From assembly GCA_964411125.1 (NCBI GenBank), contig CAYPJU010000005.1:92865-156864 (forward strand): DNA of 64,000 nucleotides, read 5' to 3'. Within the stretch, counting starts at the first letter, position 1. Each line of letters starts with the position of its first letter. Below are positions 54,003 through 62,526 of the stretch, in pieces. The notes under the pieces are model-generated. The model ran no database searches. It had not been told where the DNA came from and saw only the letters and a list, made by a program, of their open reading frames with translations. The translations under genes were made by a program, and so were the position numbers. The stretch is from JBFIHF01 sp964411125. Lineage in GTDB: Bacteria; Myxococcota_A; Bradymonadia; Bradymonadales; Bradymonadaceae.

Positions 54003-55190
54003 TCAGAACGACTCCACGTCGATCGGAGCGCCCCGTTCGATCCGAGCGACCCCTTCGGGGACGATCCCGAAAGCGGTCGCGCCGTGCATCAGGATCAGAT
54101 TTCCCGAGCTCTGCGCGCCGTGCGAGTGAAACTCTCCGTCCGTCACGCGGCCGACGACGAAGTGGTGGCGACGTTCCGTACTCTGAATGACCTCCCCGGC
54201 GACCAGTGTCCGCCGCGTGGGGGACACACTGTCGGGGGGAGCCCCGTGCATCGTCGCGAGGAGGGGGCGGACGAACTGGTGAAACGAGACGAAGCTCGAC
54301 ACGGGATTCCCCGGTAGCCCGATCGCCGGGGTCCTCCCGGCGATGACCCCGAACGCGAGGGGTTTTCCCGGCTTCATCCGAATCTTCCAGAATTCGATCC
54401 CCTCGGAAAGCTCTTCGAGAACGTCCCGTACGTAGTCGTAGTCACCTACCGACACCCCGCCGATCGTGAGCAACAGATCGCAGTGGGACGCGAGGCTCGA
54501 GATCGTCTGGAGCGTGGCGGATCGATCGTCGGGGACGATCGGCGCGACCGTCGGCACGCCGCCGGATTCGCGAACCATCGCCTCCAGCATGTACGCGTTG
54601 CTGTTCACGATCTGCCCGGCGCCCGGCGCGCGATCGGGCTCGCAGAGCTCCGATCCCGTTGCGACGATGCCGACCCGGGCACGCCGCCCCGCGTACACCA
54701 CCGTGCGACCGAAGCTCGCGAGTAGGCCGACGTCGGAAGCGGACACTCTCGCCCCCGCGCTCAGGGCGACGCGTCCCCGCTCCAGAAACTCGCCTCGCCT
54801 GCGAATGTGACTTCCCGGTTCGATGACCTCGGTCACCTCGAGTCGATCCTGGGACACCTCACACACTTCCCGCATCACGACGGTGTCCGCACCCGCGGGG
54901 ACCGCGGCGCCCGTCATGATGCGAACCGCCTGGCCCGGTTCGACCGTCCCGTCGAAAGGATTCCCCGCCGCGCTCTCTCCTACGATCGTACGGTGACCGC
55001 GGTCACCGTGCCGCAAGGCGTACCCGTCCATCGCAGAGTTGTCGAACGCCGGCACGTCGGAGGGCGCTTCGACGTCCTCGGCGAGGTACCTCCCGACGGC
55101 GTCGGTGATCACTACGCGCTCTGCGGAGAGCGCCTTCCCATGGTCGAGGATCGCCCGTCGCGCTTCTTCTACCGTGAGCAGCTTGTTCAT
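54003..55190 (-). CDS. moeA: Molybdopterin molybdenumtransferase MoeA
   Basis: 395 aa from ATG 55190, preceded by AAAGAGAA. It inserts molybdate into adenylated molybdopterin. Hallmarks: VPAFDNSAMDGYALRHGDRG, VRIMTGAAVPAGADTVVMRE, the RRRGEFLERG strand, IVATGSELCEPDRAPGAGQI, the MPT-binding TIGGVSVGDYDYVRDVL, FWKIRMKPGKPLAFG and IGLPGNPVSSFVSFHQFV. A longer frame upstream is not part of the gene. The start overlaps the stop of the 646-aa membrane protein by 4 bp, so a cofactor gene is the last gene of the tubulin-like operon; no other moa/mob genes are seen. Confidence 0.95.
   Translation of the reverse strand: MNKLLTVEEARRAILDHGKALSAERVVITDAVGRYLAEDVEAPSDVPAFDNSAMDGYALRHGDRGHRTIVGESAAGNPFDGTVEPGQAVRIMTGAAVPAGADTVVMREVCEVSQDRLEVTEVIEPGSHIRRRGEFLERGRVALSAGARVSASDVGLLASFGRTVVYAGRRARVGIVATGSELCEPDRAPGAGQIVNSNAYMLEAMVRESGGVPTVAPIVPDDRSATLQTISSLASHCDLLLTIGGVSVGDYDYVRDVLEELSEGIEFWKIRMKPGKPLAFGVIAGRTPAIGLPGNPVSSFVSFHQFVRPLLATMHGAPPDSVSPTRRTLVAGEVIQSTERRHHFVVGRVTDGEFHSHGAQSSGNLILMHGATAFGIVPEGVARIERGAPIDVESF
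54990..55009. repeat. Copy 2 of the motif, extended to a perfect 20-bp palindrome
   Basis: ACGGTGACCGCGGTCACCGT reads the same on both strands. It lies inside moeA, about 180 bp after its start, and encodes part of RHGDRGHRT. It could be a dimeric regulator's site within the operon, or chance plus codon bias. Confidence 0.5.
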
Positions 55191-57127
55191 GAATTCTCTT
55201 TCGTCTGCAGGGGAGCGACCGCGTCGCGATGAATGTCGGTGACCGCGGTCATCAAAAAGATGTCTTCCAGCTCGAGGCCCACGTCGAGCACACTTCCGGT
55301 CGGAATCTGATCGAGCTGCTCGAACAAAGCCGCCCAGTGTGAAGACCGGAAAAGGGTGGAGCGAAACGGCGTTCGGAAACCGTCGTCGTCGAACTGCAAG
55401 CGGGTTTCCCCCTCCAGCAGCGCTGGGAGCCCGGCGTTCCAGGTCTGCAAGAACTTGCGGATCGCCGGAAGCGCCAACTCCCGCAGGTCGCGCCTGTCGA
55501 AGAGCGGTCCGTCGAGCAAGGGTGCAAACGCCTCGGCTGCGTATGCGTCGAGCGCGGCGACGTCGATTCGTGCGGCTCCGTCGAGCAACTCCTCCCAGCT
55601 TCCCTGGGAACGAAGGAAGCTCTCGGCGATCTCGTGCTCTTCGGCAGACCTCACCCGGCGAGCGAACATCGCGGCGTGCACCGGCTCGGTGACCATGGTC
55701 AGTCGGAACACCGATGGGGGTGTGGAAGCGTCGTCGCCGGCGAGGGCCTCCGGCACGGCGATCGACGAAGCGACCTTGTCGAGGTGCCCGACGAAGCCTT
55801 CGAGGCGCGTTCGCTGGGTCGCGACTGTGGACATCAGGCTCGCTCGCCTGCTCGAGTTGGCGTCTGGCGCCACGCCGGCTGGTTCGCCACCGCTCCCCCC
55901 GGAGACAACCTCTGTTTCGGGGGCGCCGGCGCCTCCGAATGCTGCGAGGAGCGTCCCCGCGGCTACCGCGCCGAAGATTCCTCCCGCCGCTGCGGCTGTC
56001 GCGATGGGGACGAGAAGACCGAAGTGCGCCACGGCGAAGACGAGGCCCCCGAAGGAGAGGCCGCCGCCGGCGAGCGCTGCGTTCCTGGTCGCGGCACCCG
56101 ACGTGGGACGAGAGACGGGGACGACTTCGCCGTTGGACCCCGCCAGCTCTTCCCACTTCTTCAGCCTGTCGTCGAGCTCCCGATAGATGTCGGCCAAGGG
56201 GCGGGCAGCAGCGAAACCCTCGACCTGCAGCGTCCGGACGGGGAGGGCCTCTAGCTCTCCCTGCACCCGCAGATGGGTCTCGGCGTCCTCCAGCGCTGCG
56301 GCGGGGAGGAGTTCGTTCGCGGAGGGCAGGGTGCACGACGTCGGCTCCGCGAGGGCGCGCGTCACCCGTCGGACGAGCTCCTGCTCCAGCCGGTCGCGCA
56401 GGCGATCCCCGTCCGACTCGCAACAGGCCACGCCGAACGTGGCGAAGAGGTCGCGGCTGGGAGTCTCGAGCATCTGAACGACATCGGGATGCCTCCGCAC
56501 CCCACCGAACATCATGAGGCGAAGGAAGCCGCGCGCCGAGTCGAGCAGAGCCTCCAGAGGCAGGATGCCGCGAGATGTCAGCGCATCGAGCACGAAGATT
56601 CGGTCCACGGGGAAATCCCGCTTCGCGGTTCGCTCACGACGCGCCTCCAGCAATTCGGCGAGCTCGCCGAGGGACTCGGCCGTCCGGGGGCGCGACAGCT
56701 CCCCGTCACCCGACGCAGGGAGCAGTACGATCGGCAGGAACCGGTAGCGGCGTTCCTTACCCCGACGATGGCTCGGAAAGATCGTCGCGAACTCCTCGGC
56801 GACGATCCGCTCCCCCATCTCCACCACGACGTCGACCGCGGCGGCGACCATCGGTTCACCGAGGTTCGCGACGACGAAGACGTCGAGCCGCACTTCCGAA
56901 GCTCCTCCGTCGAAGCGGAGCAGGGCGGAGAGTGCGCTGCGCAGATCCGCTTCGAGCTTCTCGCGAAGCACCTGGACGGGATTGGTGAGGTTGCCCAGCG
57001 CCGCCGCCGGAGCGTCGAAGAAGCGACAGATCGAGGTGGCTGGACCGCGGCGCTCGGCCTCGCGCTCGATCTCCCGCAGAGTGGGCTCGAGCGCAGATCC
57101 GAGCCGGATGACGAGGACGCGATACAC
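55187..57127 (-). CDS. Membrane partner of the tubulin-like protein; possible degenerate tubulin-fold protein
   Basis: 646 aa from GTG 57127, 6 bp after the tubulin-like gene. By eye, residues 1-160 follow the neighbour in strand order: YRVLVIRLGSALEPTLREIE against FFVGLGGSGSDVVNRIAKKL; LDVFVVANLGEPMVAAAVDV against FNVFVYGSVAGGTGSGSFLP; RFLPIVLLPASGDGEL against KVYGTIILPSLFLND; and ESLGELAELLEA against AALKELEHLMKL. The glycine-rich nucleotide loops are missing. A TM hairpin lies at about 354-400 (LSFGGLVFAVAHFGLLVPIA…GGIFGAVAAGTLLAAFGG). The last 220 residues are soluble and helical. No family recognised; the fold relation is my inference. Confidence 0.6.
   Translation of the reverse strand: MYRVLVIRLGSALEPTLREIEREAERRGPATSICRFFDAPAAALGNLTNPVQVLREKLEADLRSALSALLRFDGGASEVRLDVFVVANLGEPMVAAAVDVVVEMGERIVAEEFATIFPSHRRGKERRYRFLPIVLLPASGDGELSRPRTAESLGELAELLEARRERTAKRDFPVDRIFVLDALTSRGILPLEALLDSARGFLRLMMFGGVRRHPDVVQMLETPSRDLFATFGVACCESDGDRLRDRLEQELVRRVTRALAEPTSCTLPSANELLPAAALEDAETHLRVQGELEALPVRTLQVEGFAAARPLADIYRELDDRLKKWEELAGSNGEVVPVSRPTSGAATRNAALAGGGLSFGGLVFAVAHFGLLVPIATAAAAGGIFGAVAAGTLLAAFGGAGAPETEVVSGGSGGEPAGVAPDANSSRRASLMSTVATQRTRLEGFVGHLDKVASSIAVPEALAGDDASTPPSVFRLTMVTEPVHAAMFARRVRSAEEHEIAESFLRSQGSWEELLDGAARIDVAALDAYAAEAFAPLLDGPLFDRRDLRELALPAIRKFLQTWNAGLPALLEGETRLQFDDDGFRTPFRSTLFRSSHWAALFEQLDQIPTGSVLDVGLELEDIFLMTAVTDIHRDAVAPLQTKENS
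55237..55252. repeat. Copy 3 of palindromic motif CGGTGACCGCGGTCAT
   Basis: Same 16 bases as copy 1, placed in the last codons of the 646-aa protein gene about 45 bp upstream of the moeA start, where it encodes MTAVTD. Confidence 0.5.
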
Positions 57128-57133
57128 GCAGGG

Positions 57134-60100
57134 TCACCCTGCCAGAGTCTTTCGCCACTCTTTCAGCGCTTCTTCCTGCTCTTTGACGAAGGCCAGGAGC
57201 CCGGTTTCGGCAGGGTCCTTTCGCTGCTCGAGGGCCCAGACCATCTCGTCGAGGTCTTCGATCTGACCGTCGACCCTCGCGGCGAGGTTCGGGTCCCCCT
57301 GCTCGGCGGCGCGCCGAAACTTCTGCACGGCCGACTCGAGCCGACGTCGAGTTCGGTCGTCCACCCTGTCGAGGTTTCGGAACGCATGGTGAGGGTCTTC
57401 TCCCAGCTTCTCGTCGAACTCCCCGACATGCCAGTGAATCGCTCCGTCTGGATGGGTTCGGTAGATGCCCGCAGCGAACCCGGCTCCGAAGTCGATGAGT
57501 TTCTGTCGTTCGTCCTGGCCGGTCGTCTGCTGACGGTGCTCGAGCGGGTCGAGGTTCGGCAGATCGTTCTCCCAGTTCGAGTCGATGTGGATCGGATACC
57601 CTCGCTCCGCCGCGTCCTTCGCCATGCAGAGGTCGTAGTCCCGCTTCATCTCGCCGTTCACACGGCGGTAGAAGTAGAGCGGAATCCCGAGGTTGGCCCG
57701 GTAGAAGGCGATCGATTTTTCGTCGGCCCAGTGCGGGATGCGGCGCCCCTCCGGGACGACCTCGTCGAGCAGCGGTTCGAGGCGATCTCGGTATGCCGGA
57801 TGGCAGCCGACGAGCGTTCCCGTGGAGTTGATGACCCGCGTGTCCTCGACGTCTCCGAACGTCGCCATCGGATGGGCCTTGTTCTCCGCGAACTTCAGCT
57901 TGCTCTTCAGGTAAGCGATCATCTGCTCTCGAGACGGTTCGGCATCGCTCCCGTCTTCGCGGAACTGCCGCAGAAAGTGATAACGCGCTTCGTAGAAGAG
58001 GGCGTCGTCGAGCAGCAGTCCCTTTTGCGTCATGTCGGTCCCCCCCTTGCGTGTCCCGACGATGTCTGCGGCGAGCCGTTCGCGGCCGAGCGCCACGAGC
58101 TGGTCGCGGATCTCGTCCGTGATGGCGCGGGCGTCCTTGGCGACGCGCCGCCCGGTGTCGTCGACCGCGGGGTTGAACGCCTCGGTGATGATCGAGAAGA
58201 TGCTCGCCTCGTCGAAGTAGCTGAACTCGCGCCCTTCGGCGACGAACCGGTCATCGAAGAAGAAGTGCCAGAGCCGCTCGCCGCCGACCTCCTGTAGTGC
58301 CTCGACGTCCAGGATGTATGCGTTGCTTCGCCCTTCGCCGTGGGCGAACCGTCCCGTGGCTCGCGCCTCCTCGGCCTCGGCGTCGATCGCCTGGATCGCG
58401 TCGATCGCCCGGATCGACACCGACCGGAACGACTCGAGCCGCTTCTCGACGTGTTCGAGCACCTCTCGGAGCCACTGCTGCTTGAAGTCGTCGACGATCA
58501 GCGCGCGGTTTCCGTCGACGAGCGTCCCGTTGAAATATTGAACGAACCCGGAACGAGCGTGAACGAAGTCTTCGTTCGAGCGCTTCACGCGCTCCATCAT
58601 GGTCCACTTCGCGGTCTCGTTCAGCCGGTCTCGCCACTCCTTCACCTGCGTCGTCACCTCGTCGCCGGCGAGATCCACCTCGCCCTTCATCCCGTCCATC
58701 TTCGACGAGAGCTCGTCGATCTGCTGACGAAGGCGGTCTTTGACGCGAATCAGGAAGAACCGCTGGGCGTAGGGAGTCGCCTGGTGGGTGCCGAAGAAAT
58801 TGCGCATCAGGAGCCCGGCGCGAATCTCCTGGCGTGCCGCATCCCAGATTCCCCGCACGCGAGTGCGGGAGCCGTTCACCTCGTTCCGGAGGTCGTTGAC
58901 CTCCTGGTCGATCTTGATGTTCGCTTCCTGGATGTCGGTCGCGCTCACGGTCGGCAGTTCGATCGCCTCGGCGAGCTGCGCGGCGAACGCTTCGGCGGTG
59001 TTCTCGAACTCCGTCAGCAGGTTCGAGCCAGTCGGTGTCGACAGGGAGGCGACCATCCCGTAGGGGCCACCCTCGATCTCGTCCTCCACCTCGCGGCGCG
59101 ACTGATACTCGACGAACTGCACGAAGCTCTGGTCGATCGCGTCGGCCTGCGCCTGCCGCGACATCCGCTGGAACTTCGGGTCCTGGAAGTTGATCGAGAA
59201 ATCGACGTCGTCGCCGGCGGACTTGCGGAAGAGAAGATAGTCCCCCATCGCCTTCGAGGCGTAGCGGAGGGCGCAGTACTCCAGGATGTCCTCGTCCGGA
59301 AGGATCAGGAGCGAGCACCCGTTGCTGCCGTAGTAGACCGTGTACCCCGACACCAACCCCTTCTGGTGCTTCTCGTAGTTGTCGTAGTCCGACGCCTGAG
59401 CCCCGAGGATCGGCGAGTAGAGGAGGAGGTACGCGGCGTCGGCGATCGCGTTCTTGTACGCGTCGATCTCGAACGTCGTCGGCTTGTCCGCGAGGTAGAC
59501 GAAGTCGTACGGCTTGTCCTTGACGTGCGGCGCGTGCGGGTTGTTCGGGTTGCAGTGAAACTCGACGGACGTGGCGGCGCCCTCCGCCCCGAGCTTCATC
59601 AGGTGCTCGAGCTCCTTGAGTGCTGCGTACCCGTTGGCGTTGATGTCGCGATGCAGGGCGCCCGGGACGTCGTTCAGGAAGAGGCTCGGTAGGATGATCG
59701 TGCCGTACACCTTTGGAATCCAACCCTGCTGCCGGACGAGCTCCTTGAGGAGGTACGCGATGGGGAGGAACGACCCGCTCCCGGTCCCTCCGGCGACGGA
59801 GCCGTAGACGAATACGTTGAAGTGCGGCGGCTCATTCTTGCGGTAAGGATTGTCGTGATGCCGCGCGGTGTTCATCGCGCTCGTGAGTCGCTGCAGGATG
59901 CGCCCGCGGTCCTGCTCGAGCTGATAGTAGAGGGAGAGCCGGCTCTCGATCCGAATCTGTCCTGCGCCTGCGCCGCGGGTCCCACGAAACTGATACCAGT
60001 CATGAACCCACTGGGTCAGGAACTCGTCCTCGTCCTGATAGTCCTTGCCGCGCTTCTGGTCGATGTACGCGCGCTTGTCGAAGTCGGAGATCAAGATCCG

Positions 60101-60316
60101 GTTCTCGCGCGGGATCGCGTCCTGCTTCGACAGGTCGTGGGTGTTGGTGTCGAACGCGAAGAAGTGAATCAGTTCGTCGAGGGTGTGCCAGTTCCAGCGG
60201 GACTGAAGCTTCTTCGCGATCCGGTTCACGACGTCCGAGCCGCTCCCCCCCAGGCCGACGAAGAAGGTGGGCGAGACCTCGTTGAAGGTGACGAGCCGCT
60301 CCGCGTAGTCTTTCAT
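57134..60316 (-). CDS. Tubulin-like GTPase (Tubulin_2 family), 1060 residues
   Basis: The N-terminal part, up to about residue 480, is a tubulin/FtsZ-superfamily domain of the Tubulin_2 type: T1-like loop GLGGSGSDVV (21-30), the T4 signature VAGGTGSGS (174-182), strand YGTIILPSLF (204-213) and NANGYAALKELEHL (226-239) at the position of the N-rich T6 loop. About 580 further residues are largely helical (for example LRQQIDELSSKMDGMKGEVD), far larger than FtsZ. No TM is seen, so it is cytoplasmic. Families like this have been predicted to remodel membranes. ATG 60316 has GAGGGGAAC upstream. It lies 9 bp after a lipoprotein gene and 6 bp before the membrane partner gene. Confidence 0.88.
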   Translation of the reverse strand: MKDYAERLVTFNEVSPTFFVGLGGSGSDVVNRIAKKLQSRWNWHTLDELIHFFAFDTNTHDLSKQDAIPRENRILISDFDKRAYIDQKRGKDYQDEDEFLTQWVHDWYQFRGTRGAGAGQIRIESRLSLYYQLEQDRGRILQRLTSAMNTARHHDNPYRKNEPPHFNVFVYGSVAGGTGSGSFLPIAYLLKELVRQQGWIPKVYGTIILPSLFLNDVPGALHRDINANGYAALKELEHLMKLGAEGAATSVEFHCNPNNPHAPHVKDKPYDFVYLADKPTTFEIDAYKNAIADAAYLLLYSPILGAQASDYDNYEKHQKGLVSGYTVYYGSNGCSLLILPDEDILEYCALRYASKAMGDYLLFRKSAGDDVDFSINFQDPKFQRMSRQAQADAIDQSFVQFVEYQSRREVEDEIEGGPYGMVASLSTPTGSNLLTEFENTAEAFAAQLAEAIELPTVSATDIQEANIKIDQEVNDLRNEVNGSRTRVRGIWDAARQEIRAGLLMRNFFGTHQATPYAQRFFLIRVKDRLRQQIDELSSKMDGMKGEVDLAGDEVTTQVKEWRDRLNETAKWTMMERVKRSNEDFVHARSGFVQYFNGTLVDGNRALIVDDFKQQWLREVLEHVEKRLESFRSVSIRAIDAIQAIDAEAEEARATGRFAHGEGRSNAYILDVEALQEVGGERLWHFFFDDRFVAEGREFSYFDEASIFSIITEAFNPAVDDTGRRVAKDARAITDEIRDQLVALGRERLAADIVGTRKGGTDMTQKGLLLDDALFYEARYHFLRQFREDGSDAEPSREQMIAYLKSKLKFAENKAHPMATFGDVEDTRVINSTGTLVGCHPAYRDRLEPLLDEVVPEGRRIPHWADEKSIAFYRANLGIPLYFYRRVNGEMKRDYDLCMAKDAAERGYPIHIDSNWENDLPNLDPLEHRQQTTGQDERQKLIDFGAGFAAGIYRTHPDGAIHWHVGEFDEKLGEDPHHAFRNLDRVDDRTRRRLESAVQKFRRAAEQGDPNLAARVDGQIEDLDEMVWALEQRKDPAETGLLAFVKEQEEALKEWRKTLAG

Positions 60317-60325
60317 CGGTTCCCC

Positions 60326-60550
60326 TCAGTCTGATTTTTCGTCGGTCTTGGTTCCCGGGAGACGCGACCAGTCGGGATTTCCGCAAGGCGCGGATTCCAG
60401 GGCCGCCGAATCGACGGCGTCGAGGTCGACGGGGTCGACCCCACCCTCGAGCTGACCCTCGGTCGGCTTGTTGTCTCCCTTCGCCTGGTTGCCGCTGCAG
60501 CCGAGGAAGAAGAGCGCGGAAATCACGCAGATTCGCTGGAGCAACTTCAT
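60326..60550 (-). CDS. Small lipoprotein of the tubulin-like operon
   Basis: 74 aa from ATG 60550. Signal peptide MKLLQRICVISALFFLGC with lipobox FFLGC (Cys18), then a Gly/Asp-rich mature part (KPTEGQLEGGVDPVDLDAVD) with one further Cys (SAPCGNPDWSRLPG). Its ATG overlaps the stop of the large lipoprotein gene by 4 bp, and its stop is 9 bp before the tubulin-like gene. No family recognised; co-transcription suggests a joint role. Confidence 0.75.
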   Translation of the reverse strand: MKLLQRICVISALFFLGCSGNQAKGDNKPTEGQLEGGVDPVDLDAVDSAALESAPCGNPDWSRLPGTKTDEKSD

Positions 60551-62190
60551 GGATCGGTCTCGCACTCTGGATGGGACGCGTCGCCCCGCAGGTTGATGTC
60601 GAGGTACGGGTTGTAGCAGTAGTCCGTCGACCAGTCGGGCCCGAAGTCGTAACGAGCCGTCAGCATGACCGTAGGGTCGATCAGCCACTGCCCGTAGTTC
60701 GTCTCGCCGGGGGAACGCAACCACTGAAACGGTGACTTACCGTAGGACGTTTCCGCATCGCTGGCCAGCCGGTTCGGGAGGATGAGGGGGCTGCCGTCCG
60801 GCGTCGTGGCGGGGCGCGTTTCCCCCATCGGCGCATAAGCCGCGGTCCCCTCCCAGAGGCGGTCGGGACCGACCAGCGTGCGCCACGCCCAGAGGGTCGA
60901 GACCATGGGGACGAGCGCGTATTGGAGCTCGAGAAAGCCCGTCTCGGCGTTCTCGACGGCTTCGTCGTACTTCTGGCCCTGCTCGGCCCACCGCATCACC
61001 ACGCCGCCATCGGTTCCGCCGGGCATCTCGCCGGCGTTGTGCAGGCAGTAGGGAGGATTCCCCGCGATCGGGAAGACACACGATTCGTGAACCCCCGCAG
61101 GGACGAACATCGGGTAGTGCGTCTCCTCGAGCGAATCCGCGGGGAACTTCTCGAGCTGATTCCCCGTCACCGTGCTGTCGTCGGGCGCGAAGCCCAGAGG
61201 AGTGTCGGAGGACTGGCTCGTGCGGACCCCCTCGATGACGATCAACTTTTCGGTCGCCTTATCGACCACCACCACCGACCCGGTGAAGTCGTGCTCGAAG
61301 CGCTCGTCCGCCTCGCGGCCGGGGTAGTACAGGACGTAGGTCACGAAGTAATGCGTGTCGGACTCGATCACCGAGTAGTAGACCGAGGCGGTCGTCTTGG
61401 TGGTCCCGAGCTTCGCCTTCGACTCGTTGTCGGACGCGTTCAGGTTGTTGTCGAAGTTCACCGTCGTCGGGATGTCGAACGTCGGCGCGCCGCTCGTCGT
61501 GTCGTTCGTCGCCTGGTAGATGACCGGCGCGAACTTCTCCGCGATGGCGCGGATGCCCGTCGGCTCCTCGAAGACCGTGGAGAAAGTCGCCGTCGTCTCC
61601 GCGATCGAATTCTGGCTCGCGTCGCGCACGAACTCTTTGACCACCGCGCGGTAGGGAGTTGCCGGCCGCAACGGCTCCGTCGGGGCGACCGTCGCGGCCA
61701 TCGCCTCCTCGTCGTAGCTCACCGTCGCCGCGATCGGCGTGTTGCTGGGATCGCGCAGCTCGATTGAGCCGCTGTTGACCGTCCGGGAGTCGATCGGCTC
61801 GCTGAACGTAATCGTGACCTGCACGTCGAGCGGGACGTCGACCGCTTCGTCGGCCGGGGCGAAGCTCACGACCTCCGGCGGGATCTCGTCGGGCGGGATG
61901 TCGGGGCCCATGTCGATCTCGGGCAGGTCGATCGCCGGTGGCATGTCGACCGTCTCCATCCCCATGTCCGGCGTCGGCTCGACGGCGACGCACTCGCCGT
62001 CGGTACACATCCCCGCGTCGCAGTCCGAATCGGCGGTGCATCCCGCCGGTTCGGCGGCCACGCAGGTGCCGCTCTCACACGTCTCGTCCGAGCCGCACTC
62101 CGACTTGTCCGAGCACTCCGCCTTGTTGTTCTTGCCGCAGCCGGCGACGGCCAGCGCGATGGAGAGGATACCGATCGAAAAATACCGCAT
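60547..62190 (-). CDS. Cys-rich lipoprotein with an Ig-like (Big_5) domain, first gene of the tubulin-like operon
   Basis: 547 aa. Lipobox LAVAGC (Cys18). A small Cys-rich module follows (CSDKSECGSDETCESGTC, CTADSDCDAGMCTDGEC), then an acidic Pro/Met linker. A Big_5/SbsA-type Ig domain (about 105-205) has the typical PPEVVSFAPADEAVDVPLDV, ITFSEPIDSRTV and YRAVVKEFVRDASQNSIAET. The last 330 residues form a beta-rich domain with no recognised family (YYSVIESDTHYFVTYVLYYP, HESCVFPIAGNPPYCLHNAG). Probably surface-exposed or periplasmic. The upstream region lacks a strong ribosome site; GCAGTGAAAA precedes the ATG. Confidence 0.75.
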   Translation of the reverse strand: MRYFSIGILSIALAVAGCGKNNKAECSDKSECGSDETCESGTCVAAEPAGCTADSDCDAGMCTDGECVAVEPTPDMGMETVDMPPAIDLPEIDMGPDIPPDEIPPEVVSFAPADEAVDVPLDVQVTITFSEPIDSRTVNSGSIELRDPSNTPIAATVSYDEEAMAATVAPTEPLRPATPYRAVVKEFVRDASQNSIAETTATFSTVFEEPTGIRAIAEKFAPVIYQATNDTTSGAPTFDIPTTVNFDNNLNASDNESKAKLGTTKTTASVYYSVIESDTHYFVTYVLYYPGREADERFEHDFTGSVVVVDKATEKLIVIEGVRTSQSSDTPLGFAPDDSTVTGNQLEKFPADSLEETHYPMFVPAGVHESCVFPIAGNPPYCLHNAGEMPGGTDGGVVMRWAEQGQKYDEAVENAETGFLELQYALVPMVSTLWAWRTLVGPDRLWEGTAAYAPMGETRPATTPDGSPLILPNRLASDAETSYGKSPFQWLRSPGETNYGQWLIDPTVMLTARYDFGPDWSTDYCYNPYLDINLRGDASHPECETDP

Positions 62191-62526
62191 TTTTCACTGC
62201 CGTTTCGAGAGGGCCGCAGCATAGCAATTGGTCCCTGCCGGTGCGAGTGTGCGCTGCGCGCTGCGCGCTGTGCGCTACGATGGGCTCCGCCCCAAACCCC
62301 GCCAGGGGATTCTCCCCTGGACCCCGATCTTCTTTCGCATGACGTACGCCGCGACAGCGCGAGGCGCAGAGCGCGATGCGCAGAGCGCGAGGCGCAGAGC
62401 GCNNNNNNNNNNNNNNNNNNNNNNNNNNNNNNNNNNNNNNNNNNNNNNNNNNNNNNNNNNNNNNNNNNNNNNNNNNNNNNNNNNNNNNNNNNNNNNNNNN
62501 NNGCGCAGAGCGCGAGGCGCAGAGCG
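62191..62526. repeat. Repeat-rich intergenic region with a 100-N gap
   Basis: No gene. From left: a GCGC-rich run (62251-62277, repeats of GCGCTGCGC); a REP-like hairpin CCAGGGGA-TTC-TCCCCTGG (62302-62320) inside a block CCCCGCC…CCCCG; then a 14-bp tandem repeat, units GCGAGGCGCAGAGC or GCGATGCGCAGAGC at 62359-62400. The repeat is interrupted by N at 62403-62502 and resumes at 62503-62526 up to the stop of the permease gene. The array probably caused the assembly gap, so its true length is unknown. Confidence 0.8.

Noticed and set aside
55191..56423. N-terminal extension of moeA that would give an 806-aa protein
   Set aside because: The extra 411 codons lie over the 646-aa gene in another frame and are Arg-rich; MoeA homology begins exactly at the Met at 55190.
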